Part shown: piece by piece, positions 45,641 through 54,054 of the stretch
How positions within the stretch are numbered: position 1 is the stretch's first letter
Layout of the letters: every line of letters begins with the position of its first letter
Assembly (NCBI RefSeq): GCF_900114265.1
Contig: NZ_FPKV01000001.1
Coordinates: 1,302,001-1,366,000, forward strand
Origin: Flaviramulus basaltis
GTDB lineage: Bacteria; Bacteroidota; Bacteroidia; Flavobacteriales; Flavobacteriaceae
DNA length: 64,000 nucleotides
Direction: 5' to 3'
The notes under the pieces: generated by a model
Told to the model about the DNA's origin: nothing
What the model saw: only the letters and a program-made list of their open reading frames with translations
Databases searched by the model: none
Program-made: the position numbers and the translations under genes

Positions 45641-46873
45641 ATGAAAAAATCAATTCAATTCCAATTGTCTTTTATGATGTTTCTTGAGTTCTTCATTTGG
45701 GGAGGATGGTTTGTAACCTTAGGCTCTTTTATGGGGAATAACCTAAGTGCTTCAGGAGCAGAAACAGGAATGGCATATTCAACACAATCATGGGGAGCCA
45801 TTATTGCTCCTTTTATTATAGGTTTAATTGCAGACCGTTTTTTTAATGCAGAAAAAATATTAGGAGTTTTGCATTTAGTAGGCGCATTTTTAATGTATCA
45901 AATGTCTCAATCTACAGAGTTTGCAACGTTTTATCCCTACATTTTAGGTTATATGATAGCTTATATGCCAACATTAGCTTTAGTGAATTCTGTGTCATTT
46001 AATCAAATGAATGATCCTGCAAAACAATTCCCAATGGTACGTGTTTTTGGAACTATTGGATGGATTTTAGCTGGATTAATTATCAGTTTTGCTTTTAAAT
46101 GGGATTCTATTGAAAATATTGGTCAAGGCATGTTGTCTAATACCTTTACAATGGTAGCTATTGCTTCAGCAGTTTTAGGAGTTTTTAGTTTCACTTTACC
46201 AAAAACACCTCCAAGTGTTTCGAAAGATGAAAAAGTGACTATCAAGGATATATTAGGATTAGATGCTTTAAAATTATTAAAGGACAGAAACTTTTTAGTG
46301 TTCTTTGTGTCTTCAGTATTAATATGTATTCCTTTAGCATTTTACTATCAAAATATAAGTCCGTTTTTAACTGAATATAAAGTTGAAAACTCAACAGCTT
46401 GGGCTGCATTAGGGCAAATTTCCGAAGTAGGTTTTATGCTATTATTACCTTTCTTTTTCAAAAAATATGGTTTCAAGAAAACCATCATTTTCGGTATGTT
46501 AGCATGGGCAATCAGGTATGCATTATTTGCATTTGGTAACGCAGGAGACTTGTTTTTTATGTTAGTTATTGGTATTGCATTACATGGTATTTGTTATGAT
46601 TTCTTCTTTGTGTCAGGTCAAATATATACAGATTCTAAGGCTGGCGAAAAAGTAAAAAGTGCAGCACAAGGTTTAATTACATTAGCAACTTATGGTATTG
46701 GTATGTTAGTTGGGTTTTGGGTTGCAGGACAAATAGTAGATAAAAATGTATTGGCAGATGGAACGCATGATTGGCTTGATGTTTGGGAATTTCCAGCACT
46801 TTTTGCCATAGGTGTATTATTGTTTTTTGCATTATTATTTAAAAATGAAAAAGTAGAATATAAAGACGCATAA
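45641..46873 (+). CDS. MFS transporter, nucleoside:H+ symporter-like
   Basis: The product has 410 residues and about twelve membrane helices. It starts F-Q-L-S-F-M-M-F-L-E-F-F-I-W-G-G-W-F-V-T-L-G in pieces typical of the NHS/NupG group widely found in Bacteroidota. In that phylum, members sit beside sugar-oxidation enzymes and probably carry the keto-sugar product, not nucleosides; the substrate is inference from context. 6 bases before the next gene. Confidence 0.88.
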   Translation: MKKSIQFQLSFMMFLEFFIWGGWFVTLGSFMGNNLSASGAETGMAYSTQSWGAIIAPFIIGLIADRFFNAEKILGVLHLVGAFLMYQMSQSTEFATFYPYILGYMIAYMPTLALVNSVSFNQMNDPAKQFPMVRVFGTIGWILAGLIISFAFKWDSIENIGQGMLSNTFTMVAIASAVLGVFSFTLPKTPPSVSKDEKVTIKDILGLDALKLLKDRNFLVFFVSSVLICIPLAFYYQNISPFLTEYKVENSTAWAALGQISEVGFMLLLPFFFKKYGFKKTIIFGMLAWAIRYALFAFGNAGDLFFMLVIGIALHGICYDFFFVSGQIYTDSKAGEKVKSAAQGLITLATYGIGMLVGFWVAGQIVDKNVLADGTHDWLDVWEFPALFAIGVLLFFALLFKNEKVEYKDA

Positions 46874-46879
46874 AAATAA

Positions 46880-48025
46880 ATGAGTAATAAAATTAGATTA
46901 GGAATTTTAGGCGGAGGAGGAGATTCTCTTATTGGGGTATTGCATCGCATAGCATCATCAATGCACGATAAATATCAAATTGTTGGAGGTGTTTTTAATC
47001 CTGTTTGGGAAGAAAATATTGGTTTTGCAGAAAAGATAAGCTTACCAACCAATAGAATATATAAAGATTTTGATACACTAGTTGAAGAAGAATTAAAACT
47101 TCCGGTCGAAGAAAGAATGCAAATAGTGTCTATTCTTACTCCAAACTTTCTTCATTTTCCTATGGCTAAAAAGCTATTAGAAAATGGGTTTAATGTTATT
47201 TGCGAAAAACCAATGACAACCACTTATGAGGAGGCTAAAATTTTAAATGCTACTTTAAAAAAATCTAAAACCATATTTGCTATAACTTATACTTATACAG
47301 GTTATCCTATGGTGCGTCAAATGCGCGAAATGATTTTAAACGGAGAGTTGGGTAATATCCAACGAGTAGATGCACAATACTATCAAGGTTGGATTAATCC
47401 TGTTATTCACGATAAAGAACAAAGAGCAAATACGTGGCGACTTGATCCCAAAAAAGGAGGTATTAGTTGTTGTATTGGAGATATTGGTACTCACGCTTTT
47501 GATATGTTAGAATATGTATCTGGATTAAAAATAGAATCTATTTTAGCTGATTTAAATTATTTATATCCAGACAATAAAATGGATATAGATGGCACTGTTT
47601 TACTACGTTGTTCAAATGATGTTAGAGGTGTGATTTGTACAAGTCAAATTGCCACAGGAGAAGAAAATAGTTTTATTGTAAAAATTTACGGTGATAAGGC
47701 AGGTTTAAAATGGGAACAAGAAAATCCTAATTTTTTGTATTTAATGGAAGATGGGCAACCACTTCGTGTTTTAAAACCAGGACATTCGTATAATTCCCAA
47801 TTGTCTTTAGATGGATCTAAGCTACCTCCAGGACATCCAGAAGGCATATTTGATTCTATGGGAAATATTTATAAAGGTATTGCTAAAGCCATTAATAATG
47901 AGCCTTATAATCATGGTGAATTCCCAACAATTATTGATGGTGTAAGAGGTATGGGTTTTATTGAAAAAGCTGTAGAATCTCATCAAAAAGGAAATGTTTG
48001 GGTAGAAATTGAAAACGTAGATTAA
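46880..48025 (+). CDS. Gfo/Idh/MocA oxidoreductase, cytoplasmic
   Basis: The product has 381 residues, no signal peptide. NAD-binding L-G-I-L-G-G-G-G-D-S near residue 6, V-I-C-E-K-P-M-T-T-T-Y-E-E-A (catalytic-region Lys), and D-I-G-T-H-A-F-D-M-L-E-Y (metal-free catalytic D/H pair). It would reduce the imported 3-keto sugar back to the sugar or a related step. Its stop overlaps the next start (TAATG), so the two are coupled. Confidence 0.92.
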   Translation: MSNKIRLGILGGGGDSLIGVLHRIASSMHDKYQIVGGVFNPVWEENIGFAEKISLPTNRIYKDFDTLVEEELKLPVEERMQIVSILTPNFLHFPMAKKLLENGFNVICEKPMTTTYEEAKILNATLKKSKTIFAITYTYTGYPMVRQMREMILNGELGNIQRVDAQYYQGWINPVIHDKEQRANTWRLDPKKGGISCCIGDIGTHAFDMLEYVSGLKIESILADLNYLYPDNKMDIDGTVLLRCSNDVRGVICTSQIATGEENSFIVKIYGDKAGLKWEQENPNFLYLMEDGQPLRVLKPGHSYNSQLSLDGSKLPPGHPEGIFDSMGNIYKGIAKAINNEPYNHGEFPTIIDGVRGMGFIEKAVESHQKGNVWVEIENVD

Positions 48026-49077
48026 TGAAAACTATAAAAGGACCGGCTATATTTTTAGCACAATTTATGGATGATAAAGAGCCATTTAATTCACTTGATG
48101 GGTTATGTAAATGGGCTTCAGATTTAGGTTATAAGGGTATTCAAATTCCAACGTTAGATAAATCTATTATTGATTTAGATATTGCTGCAGATAGTCAGAC
48201 ATATTGTGATAGCTTTAAAGGGAAAATAAATAGTTACGGACTAGAAATTACAGAGCTTTCAACACATATTCAAGGTCAGTTAGTAGCAGTACATCCTGCT
48301 CATGATATTATGTTTGATGTTTTTGTGCCAAAGGCATTACAAGGAAAACCAAAAGAGCGTACAGCTTGGGCAACAGATCAAATGCATAAAGCAGCTAAAA
48401 CTAGTAAACGTTTAGGATTAAATGCTCATGCCACATTTTCTGGGTCATTACTTTGGCCTTATGTACATCCTTGGCCACAACAACCAAAAGGTTTAATAGA
48501 GCTAGGTTTTAAAGAATTGGCAGATCGTTGGAAACCTATTTTAAACACTTTTGAAGATAATGGCGTAGATGTTTGTTATGAAGTCCATCCAGTTGAAGAT
48601 ATTCACGATGGTGATACGTTTGAGCGTTTTCTTGAAGCTACAGGAAATCATAAAGCGGTAAATATTCTTTATGATCCCTCACACTTTGTATTGCAACAGT
48701 TAGATTATATTAAATATATAGACCATTATCATGAGTTCATTAAGGCGTTTCATGTAAAGGATTCAGAATTTAATCCATCAGGAAAAAAAGGAACATTTGG
48801 AGGGTATAATGACTGGAAAAATAGAGCAGGGAGATATCGTTCGCTTGGAGATGGACAAGTCGATTTTAAAAAAGTATTTTCAAAATTAACCGAATATGGT
48901 TGCGATGTTTGGGCTGTTTTAGAATGGGAATGTGTTATTAAAAGTCCAGAGCAAGGTGCAAGAGAAGGCGTAGATTTTATTCAAAACCGCATTATAGAAG
49001 TAACAAATAAACGTTTTGATGATTTTGCAGGTGGTGAATCTGATGAAAAACAACTAAAAAAGATATTAGGATTATAA
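48025..49077 (+). CDS. Cytoplasmic TIM-barrel sugar isomerase/epimerase-like enzyme
   Basis: The product has 350 residues with the xylose-isomerase-like fold: F-L-A-Q-F-M-D near the start, V-C-Y-E-V-H-P-V-E-D (metal Glu), L-Y-D-P-S-H-F (metal Asp/His), H-V-K-D-S-E-F, and W-A-V-L-E-W-E (last Glu). No signal peptide, unlike the lipoprotein copy, so the two TIM barrels act on either side of the inner membrane. Coupled to the Gfo/Idh gene by a 1-base overlap. Confidence 0.9.
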   Translation: MKTIKGPAIFLAQFMDDKEPFNSLDGLCKWASDLGYKGIQIPTLDKSIIDLDIAADSQTYCDSFKGKINSYGLEITELSTHIQGQLVAVHPAHDIMFDVFVPKALQGKPKERTAWATDQMHKAAKTSKRLGLNAHATFSGSLLWPYVHPWPQQPKGLIELGFKELADRWKPILNTFEDNGVDVCYEVHPVEDIHDGDTFERFLEATGNHKAVNILYDPSHFVLQQLDYIKYIDHYHEFIKAFHVKDSEFNPSGKKGTFGGYNDWKNRAGRYRSLGDGQVDFKKVFSKLTEYGCDVWAVLEWECVIKSPEQGAREGVDFIQNRIIEVTNKRFDDFAGGESDEKQLKKILGL

Positions 49078-49096
49078 ACAATTTAATTATTTAAAA

Positions 49097-49837
49097 ATGA
49101 AGAATTTTATTTTACTAGCAATATTTGCAGTTGCATTTACATCATGTAAAGAAAAAGTAAAACAGTTATCAGAAACTAGTGCTGAGGTAGAAAAGGTAAT
49201 TGAGATTGATACTACAGATGAATGGGTTTCTCTTTTCGATGGAACATCTTTAGATAAATGGAGAGGATATTTAACAGATTCAATGTACCCAGAATGGACT
49301 ATTGATGATGGAGCAATGCTTTTTACACCAGGAGAAGACGGCGGAAAAAACATCATAACTAAAGAAACTTATACCAATTTTGAGTTATCATTAGAATGGA
49401 AAATTTCTGAAGGTGGAAATAGTGGAATATTTTGGAGCGTATTTGAAGATCCAAAATTTAGCGAAGCTTATCAAACAGGACCAGAAATTCAAGTATTAGA
49501 TAATGAACGTCATCCAGATGCATTGGCAAATCCTAAATATCATCAGGCAGGAGCATTATACGATTTAGTTCAGCCAGAGCATGATGTTTGCAAGCCAGCA
49601 GGAGAATGGAATTTATGTGTTGTTAAAGTTAACCATAAAACTAATAAAGGTTCTATAACTTTAAACGGAACAGAAATTGTTAGCTTCCCAGTTCATGGAG
49701 AAGAGTGGGACGCTATGGTTGAGAATTCTAAGTTTAAAGGATGGGAAGGATTTGGTACACACCAGACAGGACATATTGGTTTACAGGATCATGGAAACAA
49801 GGTGTGGTTTAAAGATATTAAAATAAAAGAGTTATAA
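49097..49837 (+). CDS. DUF1080 (3-keto-disaccharide hydrolase-type) lipoprotein, copy 2
   Basis: The product has 246 residues; lipobox F-T-S-C at about residue 17. Domain start W-V-S-L-F-D-G-T-S-L-D-K-W, then L-E-W-K-I-S-E-G-G-N-S-G-I-F-W in broken order, P-E-I-Q-V-L-D-N-E-R-H-P-D-A, and G-H-I-G-L-Q-D-H-G-N-K-V-W-F-K-D-I. Clear paralogue of the DUF1080 gene in the minus arm but from a different subgroup, suggesting two successive reactions (e.g. elimination and hydration). Last gene of the plus arm; terminator follows. Confidence 0.9.
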   Translation: MKNFILLAIFAVAFTSCKEKVKQLSETSAEVEKVIEIDTTDEWVSLFDGTSLDKWRGYLTDSMYPEWTIDDGAMLFTPGEDGGKNIITKETYTNFELSLEWKISEGGNSGIFWSVFEDPKFSEAYQTGPEIQVLDNERHPDALANPKYHQAGALYDLVQPEHDVCKPAGEWNLCVVKVNHKTNKGSITLNGTEIVSFPVHGEEWDAMVENSKFKGWEGFGTHQTGHIGLQDHGNKVWFKDIKIKEL

Positions 49838-49866
49838 AAACATACATATATGTTGTTTTATAGTGT

Positions 49867-49900
49867 AAAATGGAGTTCAGTTTTTGAACTCCATTTTTTT
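49867..49900 (+). terminator. Terminator of the plus-arm sugar operon
   Basis: 13-bp perfect stem AAAATGGAGTTCA (49867-49879) with TGAACTCCATTTT (49885-49897), with Ts to 49900. Confidence 0.88.
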
Positions 49901-50033
49901 ATATAATAAAATAGATAAGTAAAAAAGCACATTATTTTTAACAAACACCATTTTTTTGTTAAATATTAATAATTTTTTCAAAAAAGTAATCGTGTTTTAT
50001 TAGTTGTATTAAATAAAATTATAGTTTTACATT

Positions 50034-50108
50034 ATGAAAATTTTAAAAAATAAAATACGTTGTTCTATACCCGGTTTGCCCGTGCGCAATCGCCGCCGCA
50101 GTTTCTAA
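50034..50108 (+). CDS. Arg-rich leader peptide 1 of the arginine operon
   Basis: A 24-codon frame, ATG 50034 to TAA 50106-50108, with 5 Arg codons: one CGT, then V-R-N-R-R-R-S-F encoded with CGC AAT CGC CGC CGC. Three CGC codons in a row are striking in such AT-rich DNA. It lies 224 bases upstream of the first gene of the arg operon. This looks like an arginine-sensing leader peptide in which ribosomes pause at Arg codons. No T-tailed terminator hairpin follows it directly (only a weak CTAAT/ATTAG stem at 50105-50121), so the output step is unclear. Confidence 0.65.
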   Translation: MKILKNKIRCSIPGLPVRNRRRSF

Positions 50109-50215
50109 TACTTCAGATTAGTAAAACAATAACGTAATTTTAATTTTTCATAGTGTCCAAAAATTTTATCATAGTATTTCAAAATAGAGTTAATTTAATA
50201 ATTAACAATCATTCT

Positions 50216-50245
50216 ATGCGTCGTTATTTTCCTCGTCGCCCGTAA
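50216..50245 (+). CDS. Arg-rich mini leader peptide 2 of the arginine operon
   Basis: A 9-codon frame ATG 50216 to TAA 50243-50245: M-R-R-Y-F-P-R-R-P. Four of nine residues are Arg, in two adjacent pairs. Its last Arg codon and stop lie inside a GNRA-type hairpin, CGCCC-GTAA-GGGTG (50237-50250). A second hairpin follows at 50265-50284. Position and composition suggest translation of this frame senses arginine supply. Confidence 0.6.
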   Translation: MRRYFPRRP

Positions 50246-50284
50246 GGGTGTATGTCAGTTTATAGAACTAGGTGAGTCCAGTTC
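50237..50284 (+). promoter_or_regulatory. Two hairpins between arg leader 2 and the first arg gene
   Basis: Hairpin A: CGCCC (50237-50241), GTAA loop, GGGTG (50246-50250). Hairpin B: GAACT-a-GG (50265-50272), loop TGAGT, CC-AGTTC (50278-50284), with one bulge. Neither is followed by a T tract, so control of translation, mRNA decay or Rho-type termination is more likely than intrinsic termination. The rest of the 494-base gap 49838-50331 is AT-rich; no full TAnnTTTG box was found (TAGTTTTA at 50022-50029 is one base off). Confidence 0.5.
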
Positions 50285-50331
50285 AGCTATCAAAAACAAA
50301 ACAATAATTATTATTCAATACAAATTAGGAA

Positions 50332-50952
50332 ATGAAGGTTGTAATAGCCAATAAATCACATATTAAATACGCAGAAATTATTTGCGAAACCATTGCAGAA
50401 TCTGCAGCTGTTAGAGGCACAGGTATTGCTAGACGCACTCCAGAGTATATTGCTACAAAAATGGAAAATGAAAATGCTGTTATTGCTTTAGATGGCGATA
50501 AATTTGCAGGTTTTTGTTATATAGAAAAGTGGGGTCATGGAAAATTCGTTGCAAATTCCGGATTAATTGTGCATCCAGATTATCGAGGTGATGGACTTGC
50601 AAAACAAATTAAACATAAAGTTTTTGAACATTCAAGAAATAAGTTTCCAGATGCTAAAGTTTTTAGCATAACTACTGGTTTAGCTGTAATGAAAATGAAT
50701 AGTGATTTGGGTTATAAACCTGTTCCTTTTTCAGAATTAACAGACGATCCTACCTTTTGGGATGGTTGTCAAACTTGTAAAAATTATGATGTATTAACAC
50801 GTACTAATAGAAAAATGTGTTTGTGTACAGGGATGTTATATGATCCAGATAAACAAGTTAAAAAAGAACATGATCACGATTACGATAAGAAGGTTTGGAC
50901 TAGATTAAAAAACATCAAGCAAACTATGTTTCTTAAAAAAGATAAAAAATAA
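50332..50952 (+). CDS. GNAT acyltransferase, candidate glutamate N-acyltransferase of the arginine pathway
   Basis: The product has 206 residues. GNAT acyl-CoA loop V-H-P-D-Y-R-G-D-G-L-A near residue 82; a Cys cluster at C146, C149, C163, C165 (CxxC-x13-CxC) and a His/Asp-rich tail (K-E-H-D-H-D-Y-D). It heads an operon that otherwise lacks an acylglutamate synthase, so acylation of glutamate (with acetyl- or succinyl-CoA) is the obvious missing step. This is inference; it does not resemble ArgA or ArgJ in length or motifs. The cysteines may bind a metal. 4 bases before argG. Confidence 0.8.
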   Translation: MKVVIANKSHIKYAEIICETIAESAAVRGTGIARRTPEYIATKMENENAVIALDGDKFAGFCYIEKWGHGKFVANSGLIVHPDYRGDGLAKQIKHKVFEHSRNKFPDAKVFSITTGLAVMKMNSDLGYKPVPFSELTDDPTFWDGCQTCKNYDVLTRTNRKMCLCTGMLYDPDKQVKKEHDHDYDKKVWTRLKNIKQTMFLKKDKK

Positions 50953-50956
50953 TTCA

Positions 50957-52138
50957 ATGAAAAAATTAGTAATAGCATATAGTGGCGGATTAGATACATC
51001 GTATTGTGCCGTAAGTTTATCAAAAGAATATGATGTTCATGCAGTAAGCGTAAATACAGGTGGTTTTACAAAAACGGAAATTGATAAAATTGAAGCTAAC
51101 GCCTATAAAATGGGAGTTTCAACTTATAAAAATATTGATGCTGTAACAACTTTTTACAACAAGGTGGTTAAGTATTTAATTTTTGGTAATGTTTTAAAGA
51201 ATAATACTTATCCTTTATCTGTAAGTGCAGAGCGAATTATTCAAGCTATTGAAATTGTTGAATATGCTAAAAGTATAGACGCAGAATATATAGCACACGG
51301 AAGTACAGGAGCAGGAAATGACCAGGTACGTTTCGATATGATTTTTCAAACCTTAGCGCCAAACATTAAAATCATCACACCAATAAGAGATGAAAAATTA
51401 ACTAGACAACAAGAGATTGACTATTTAAAAGCAAACGGAATTGATATGTCTTGGGAAAAAGCAAAGTATTCTGTTAATAAAGGACTTTGGGGAACAAGTG
51501 TTGGAGGTTCAGAAACGTTGACTTCGGAAAAACCATTACCAGATAGTGCTTATCCATCTCAGCTTAAACATGCCGAAGATGAAAAAGTAAAATTAACTTT
51601 TGAAAAAGGTGAACTATTAGCTATAAATGGTGTTGAAAATGATCCTGAAATTAACATAGAAACCTTAAATAATTTAGCTTCAGCTTATGCTATAGGTAGA
51701 GATATTCATGTGGGAGATACAATTGTAGGAATTAAAGGTAGAGTTGGTTTTGAGGCTCCAGCGGCATTAATTACAATTAAAGCACACCATTTATTAGAAA
51801 AACATACGCTTACTAAATGGCAATTACAACATAAAGAATATTTAGCAAGTTTTTTTGGGATGCATTTACATGAAGGTCAGTATTTAGATCCTGTAATGAG
51901 AGATATGGAAGCCTTTTTGCAAAGTAGTCAAGATAAAGTTTCTGGTGATGTAACGGTTACATTGAAACCTTACCATTTTTCTTTAGATGGGATTTCTTCT
52001 AAACATGATTTAATGAATGCGAAGTTTGGAAGTTATGGTGAAGAAAACAAAGGCTGGACAGCAGATGAAGCTAAAGGATTTATAAAAATTTTAGGAAACC
52101 AGAATAAAATATATCAACAAGTAAACTCAGAATCATGA
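50957..52138 (+). CDS. argG: Argininosuccinate synthase
   Basis: The product has 393 residues. The ATP pyrophosphatase loop Y-S-G-G-L-D-T-S at residues 8-15, and H-G-S-T-G-A-G-N-D-Q-V-R-F-D for aspartate/citrulline binding. Joins citrulline and aspartate with ATP. Overlaps argC by 4 bases (ATGA), so the two are coupled. Confidence 0.96.
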   Translation: MKKLVIAYSGGLDTSYCAVSLSKEYDVHAVSVNTGGFTKTEIDKIEANAYKMGVSTYKNIDAVTTFYNKVVKYLIFGNVLKNNTYPLSVSAERIIQAIEIVEYAKSIDAEYIAHGSTGAGNDQVRFDMIFQTLAPNIKIITPIRDEKLTRQQEIDYLKANGIDMSWEKAKYSVNKGLWGTSVGGSETLTSEKPLPDSAYPSQLKHAEDEKVKLTFEKGELLAINGVENDPEINIETLNNLASAYAIGRDIHVGDTIVGIKGRVGFEAPAALITIKAHHLLEKHTLTKWQLQHKEYLASFFGMHLHEGQYLDPVMRDMEAFLQSSQDKVSGDVTVTLKPYHFSLDGISSKHDLMNAKFGSYGEENKGWTADEAKGFIKILGNQNKIYQQVNSES

Positions 52139-53112
52139 TTGAAGTAGGTATTATTGGAGGCGCTGGTTATACTGCGGGCGAATTAATTAGACTGTTAATT
52201 AATCATCCACAAACAAACATCAATTTTGTTTACAGTACATCTAACGCTGGCAATAAAATAAGTAAGGTTCATCAAGATTTAATAGGGTCATTAAATTTAG
52301 AATTCACGAATACAATCAATCCAAAAGTCGACGTGCTATTCTTATGCTTAGGTCATGGAAATTCTGTGAAGTTTTTATCAGCTAATACATTTTCAGAAAA
52401 CACTAAAATCATTGATTTAGGAAACGATTTCAGACTTGAAAATGATAAAGTTTTTGAAGGAAAAACATTTGTTTACGGTTTGCCAGAATTACAAAAAAAT
52501 GACATCAAAAAGGCTAATTATATTGCAAATCCTGGTTGTTTTGCTACAGCAATTCAATTAGCAATTTTACCATTAGCAAATAAAGGTTTATTGGGTAACG
52601 ATGTGCATGTTAATGCGGTTACAGGAGCAACAGGTGCTGGAACTTCATTGTCTGAAACAACACATTATACTTGGCGAGATAATAATTTTTCGTATTACAA
52701 ACCATTTACACATCAGCATTTAGGAGAGATTAATCAATCTGTAAAGCAATTACAAAATAATTTTTCTTCGGATATTCTTTTTATGCCAAATAGAGGGAAT
52801 TTTTCAAGAGGTATTTTTGCAACTGTTTATACAGATTTTGAAGGTTCTATTGAAGAAGCAAAAACGATTTATCAATCATTTTATAGTGATGCTAAATTTA
52901 CGTTCGTTTCAGATGAAGAATTGCATTTAAAACAAGTAGTAAATACTAATAAATGCTTAATTCATTTACATAAACATAATGGTAAATTATTAGTAACAAG
53001 TATTATAGATAATCTTTTAAAAGGTGCGTCAGGTCAAGCTATACAGAACATGAATTTAATGTTTGGTTTGGAAGAAACAACAGGATTACAATTAAAAGCA
53101 ACCTATTTTTAA
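52135..53112 (+). CDS. argC: N-acetyl/N-acyl-gamma-glutamyl-phosphate reductase
   Basis: The product has 325 residues. NADP-binding G-I-I-G-G-A-G-Y-T-A-G-E-L at the N-terminus; catalytic cysteine in N-P-G-C-F-A-T-A (around residue 137); His in P-F-T-H-Q-H-L-G-E-I. Reduces acyl-glutamyl phosphate to the semialdehyde. Followed by a 146-base spacer that carries a repeat element. Confidence 0.95.
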   Translation: MIEVGIIGGAGYTAGELIRLLINHPQTNINFVYSTSNAGNKISKVHQDLIGSLNLEFTNTINPKVDVLFLCLGHGNSVKFLSANTFSENTKIIDLGNDFRLENDKVFEGKTFVYGLPELQKNDIKKANYIANPGCFATAIQLAILPLANKGLLGNDVHVNAVTGATGAGTSLSETTHYTWRDNNFSYYKPFTHQHLGEINQSVKQLQNNFSSDILFMPNRGNFSRGIFATVYTDFEGSIEEAKTIYQSFYSDAKFTFVSDEELHLKQVVNTNKCLIHLHKHNGKLLVTSIIDNLLKGASGQAIQNMNLMFGLEETTGLQLKATYF

Positions 53113-53119
53113 AATAATA

Positions 53120-53236
53120 GTCATGCTGAACTTGTTTTAGTATCACATAACAGTGGTGCGTTAGCGATTGAAGCGGCATCCTTTTTTGAAGTAGAAAAAA
53201 AGATATAGCGGAAAGCGCGACCCATAGGGAAACGCC
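53120..53236 (+). repeat. Dispersed-repeat-like element in the argC-proC spacer
   Basis: Starts GTCATGCTGAACTTG and continues through GCGTTAGCGATTGAAGCGG and TAGCGGAAAGCGCGACCC to GGGAAACGCC. It is more GC-rich than its surroundings and I recall very similar stretches scattered in intergenic regions of flavobacterial genomes. It contains an internal hairpin, ATC-c-TTTTTT (53178-53187) with AAAAAA-a-GAT (53195-53204). Only one copy is in this window, so repetition cannot be shown here. Confidence 0.5.
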
Positions 53237-53258
53237 AAAAAAATAAATTTAGAATATC

Positions 53259-54053
53259 ATGAAAATAGCCATTATAGGAACAGGGAATTTAGGGAGTTCA
53301 ATCGCAAAAGGACTTATTAAACACAAATCGTTTACGTCATTATATTTAAGTGATAAAAACACAACGGCAGTTAAAGCTTTTTATGATGAAGATTATGTGA
53401 CTATAACTAACGATAATATTCTAGCTGTTAAAGAATCAGACATGGTCATTTTTGCGCTTCAGCCTAAACATATAGATAGTGTTTTAGAAAGTGTTGCTTC
53501 AAAAATAACTAAAAACCATGTGGTTATTTCGGTAGCTGCTGGTGTTGATATTGCTAGAATTGAAAATATTATAGGAAGTGATAAAAATATTATTCGTGTT
53601 ATGCCTAATACAGCTATTTCTATTGGAAAGTCTATGACGTGTATTGCTGCTAATGAGAAAGCACAAGATAAAGTAGAATTAGCTCAAAAAATATTTAATC
53701 AGTTAGGAACAACTATGGTTATTTCTGAGGATTTAGTGCAAGCAGCAACCGTTATTTGTGCTAGTGGTATTGCCTTTTGGATGCGCTTAGTGCGTGCAAC
53801 AACTCAAGGTGCTATACAATTAGGTTTTGAAGCAGAACAAGCCCATGAATTAGCAACACAAACCTGTTTTGGTGCAGCTAGTTTGTTACTCGAATCAGGT
53901 AGACATCCAGAGCAAGAAATAGATCGTGTAACAACGCCAAGTGGCTGTACTATTGAAGGTTTAAATGCCATGGAACATCAAGGATTAAGCTCTGCTTTAA
54001 TTCAAGGAATTGTGGCTTCATTTGAAAAAATTAATCAAATTAAAAATAATTAA
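53259..54053 (+). CDS. proC: Pyrroline-5-carboxylate reductase
   Basis: The product has 264 residues. Rossmann start I-A-I-I-G-T-G-N-L-G-S-S-I-A; the C-terminal signature region is present as T-T-P-S-G-C-T-I-E-G-L-N-A-M-E. Last step of proline synthesis, using NAD(P)H. It is inserted in the arginine operon, one base before argD. Confidence 0.95.
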   Translation: MKIAIIGTGNLGSSIAKGLIKHKSFTSLYLSDKNTTAVKAFYDEDYVTITNDNILAVKESDMVIFALQPKHIDSVLESVASKITKNHVVISVAAGVDIARIENIIGSDKNIIRVMPNTAISIGKSMTCIAANEKAQDKVELAQKIFNQLGTTMVISEDLVQAATVICASGIAFWMRLVRATTQGAIQLGFEAEQAHELATQTCFGAASLLLESGRHPEQEIDRVTTPSGCTIEGLNAMEHQGLSSALIQGIVASFEKINQIKNN

Positions 54054-54054
54054 A

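Noticed and set aside
45641-46873. True nucleoside transporter (nupG)
   Set aside because: Family resemblance only; no nucleoside metabolism genes in the operon, which is entirely sugar-oxidation type.
49867-49900. Terminator hairpin as part of the arginine leader control
   Set aside because: It directly follows the DUF1080 gene, precedes both Arg-rich frames and is an ordinary gene-end terminator.
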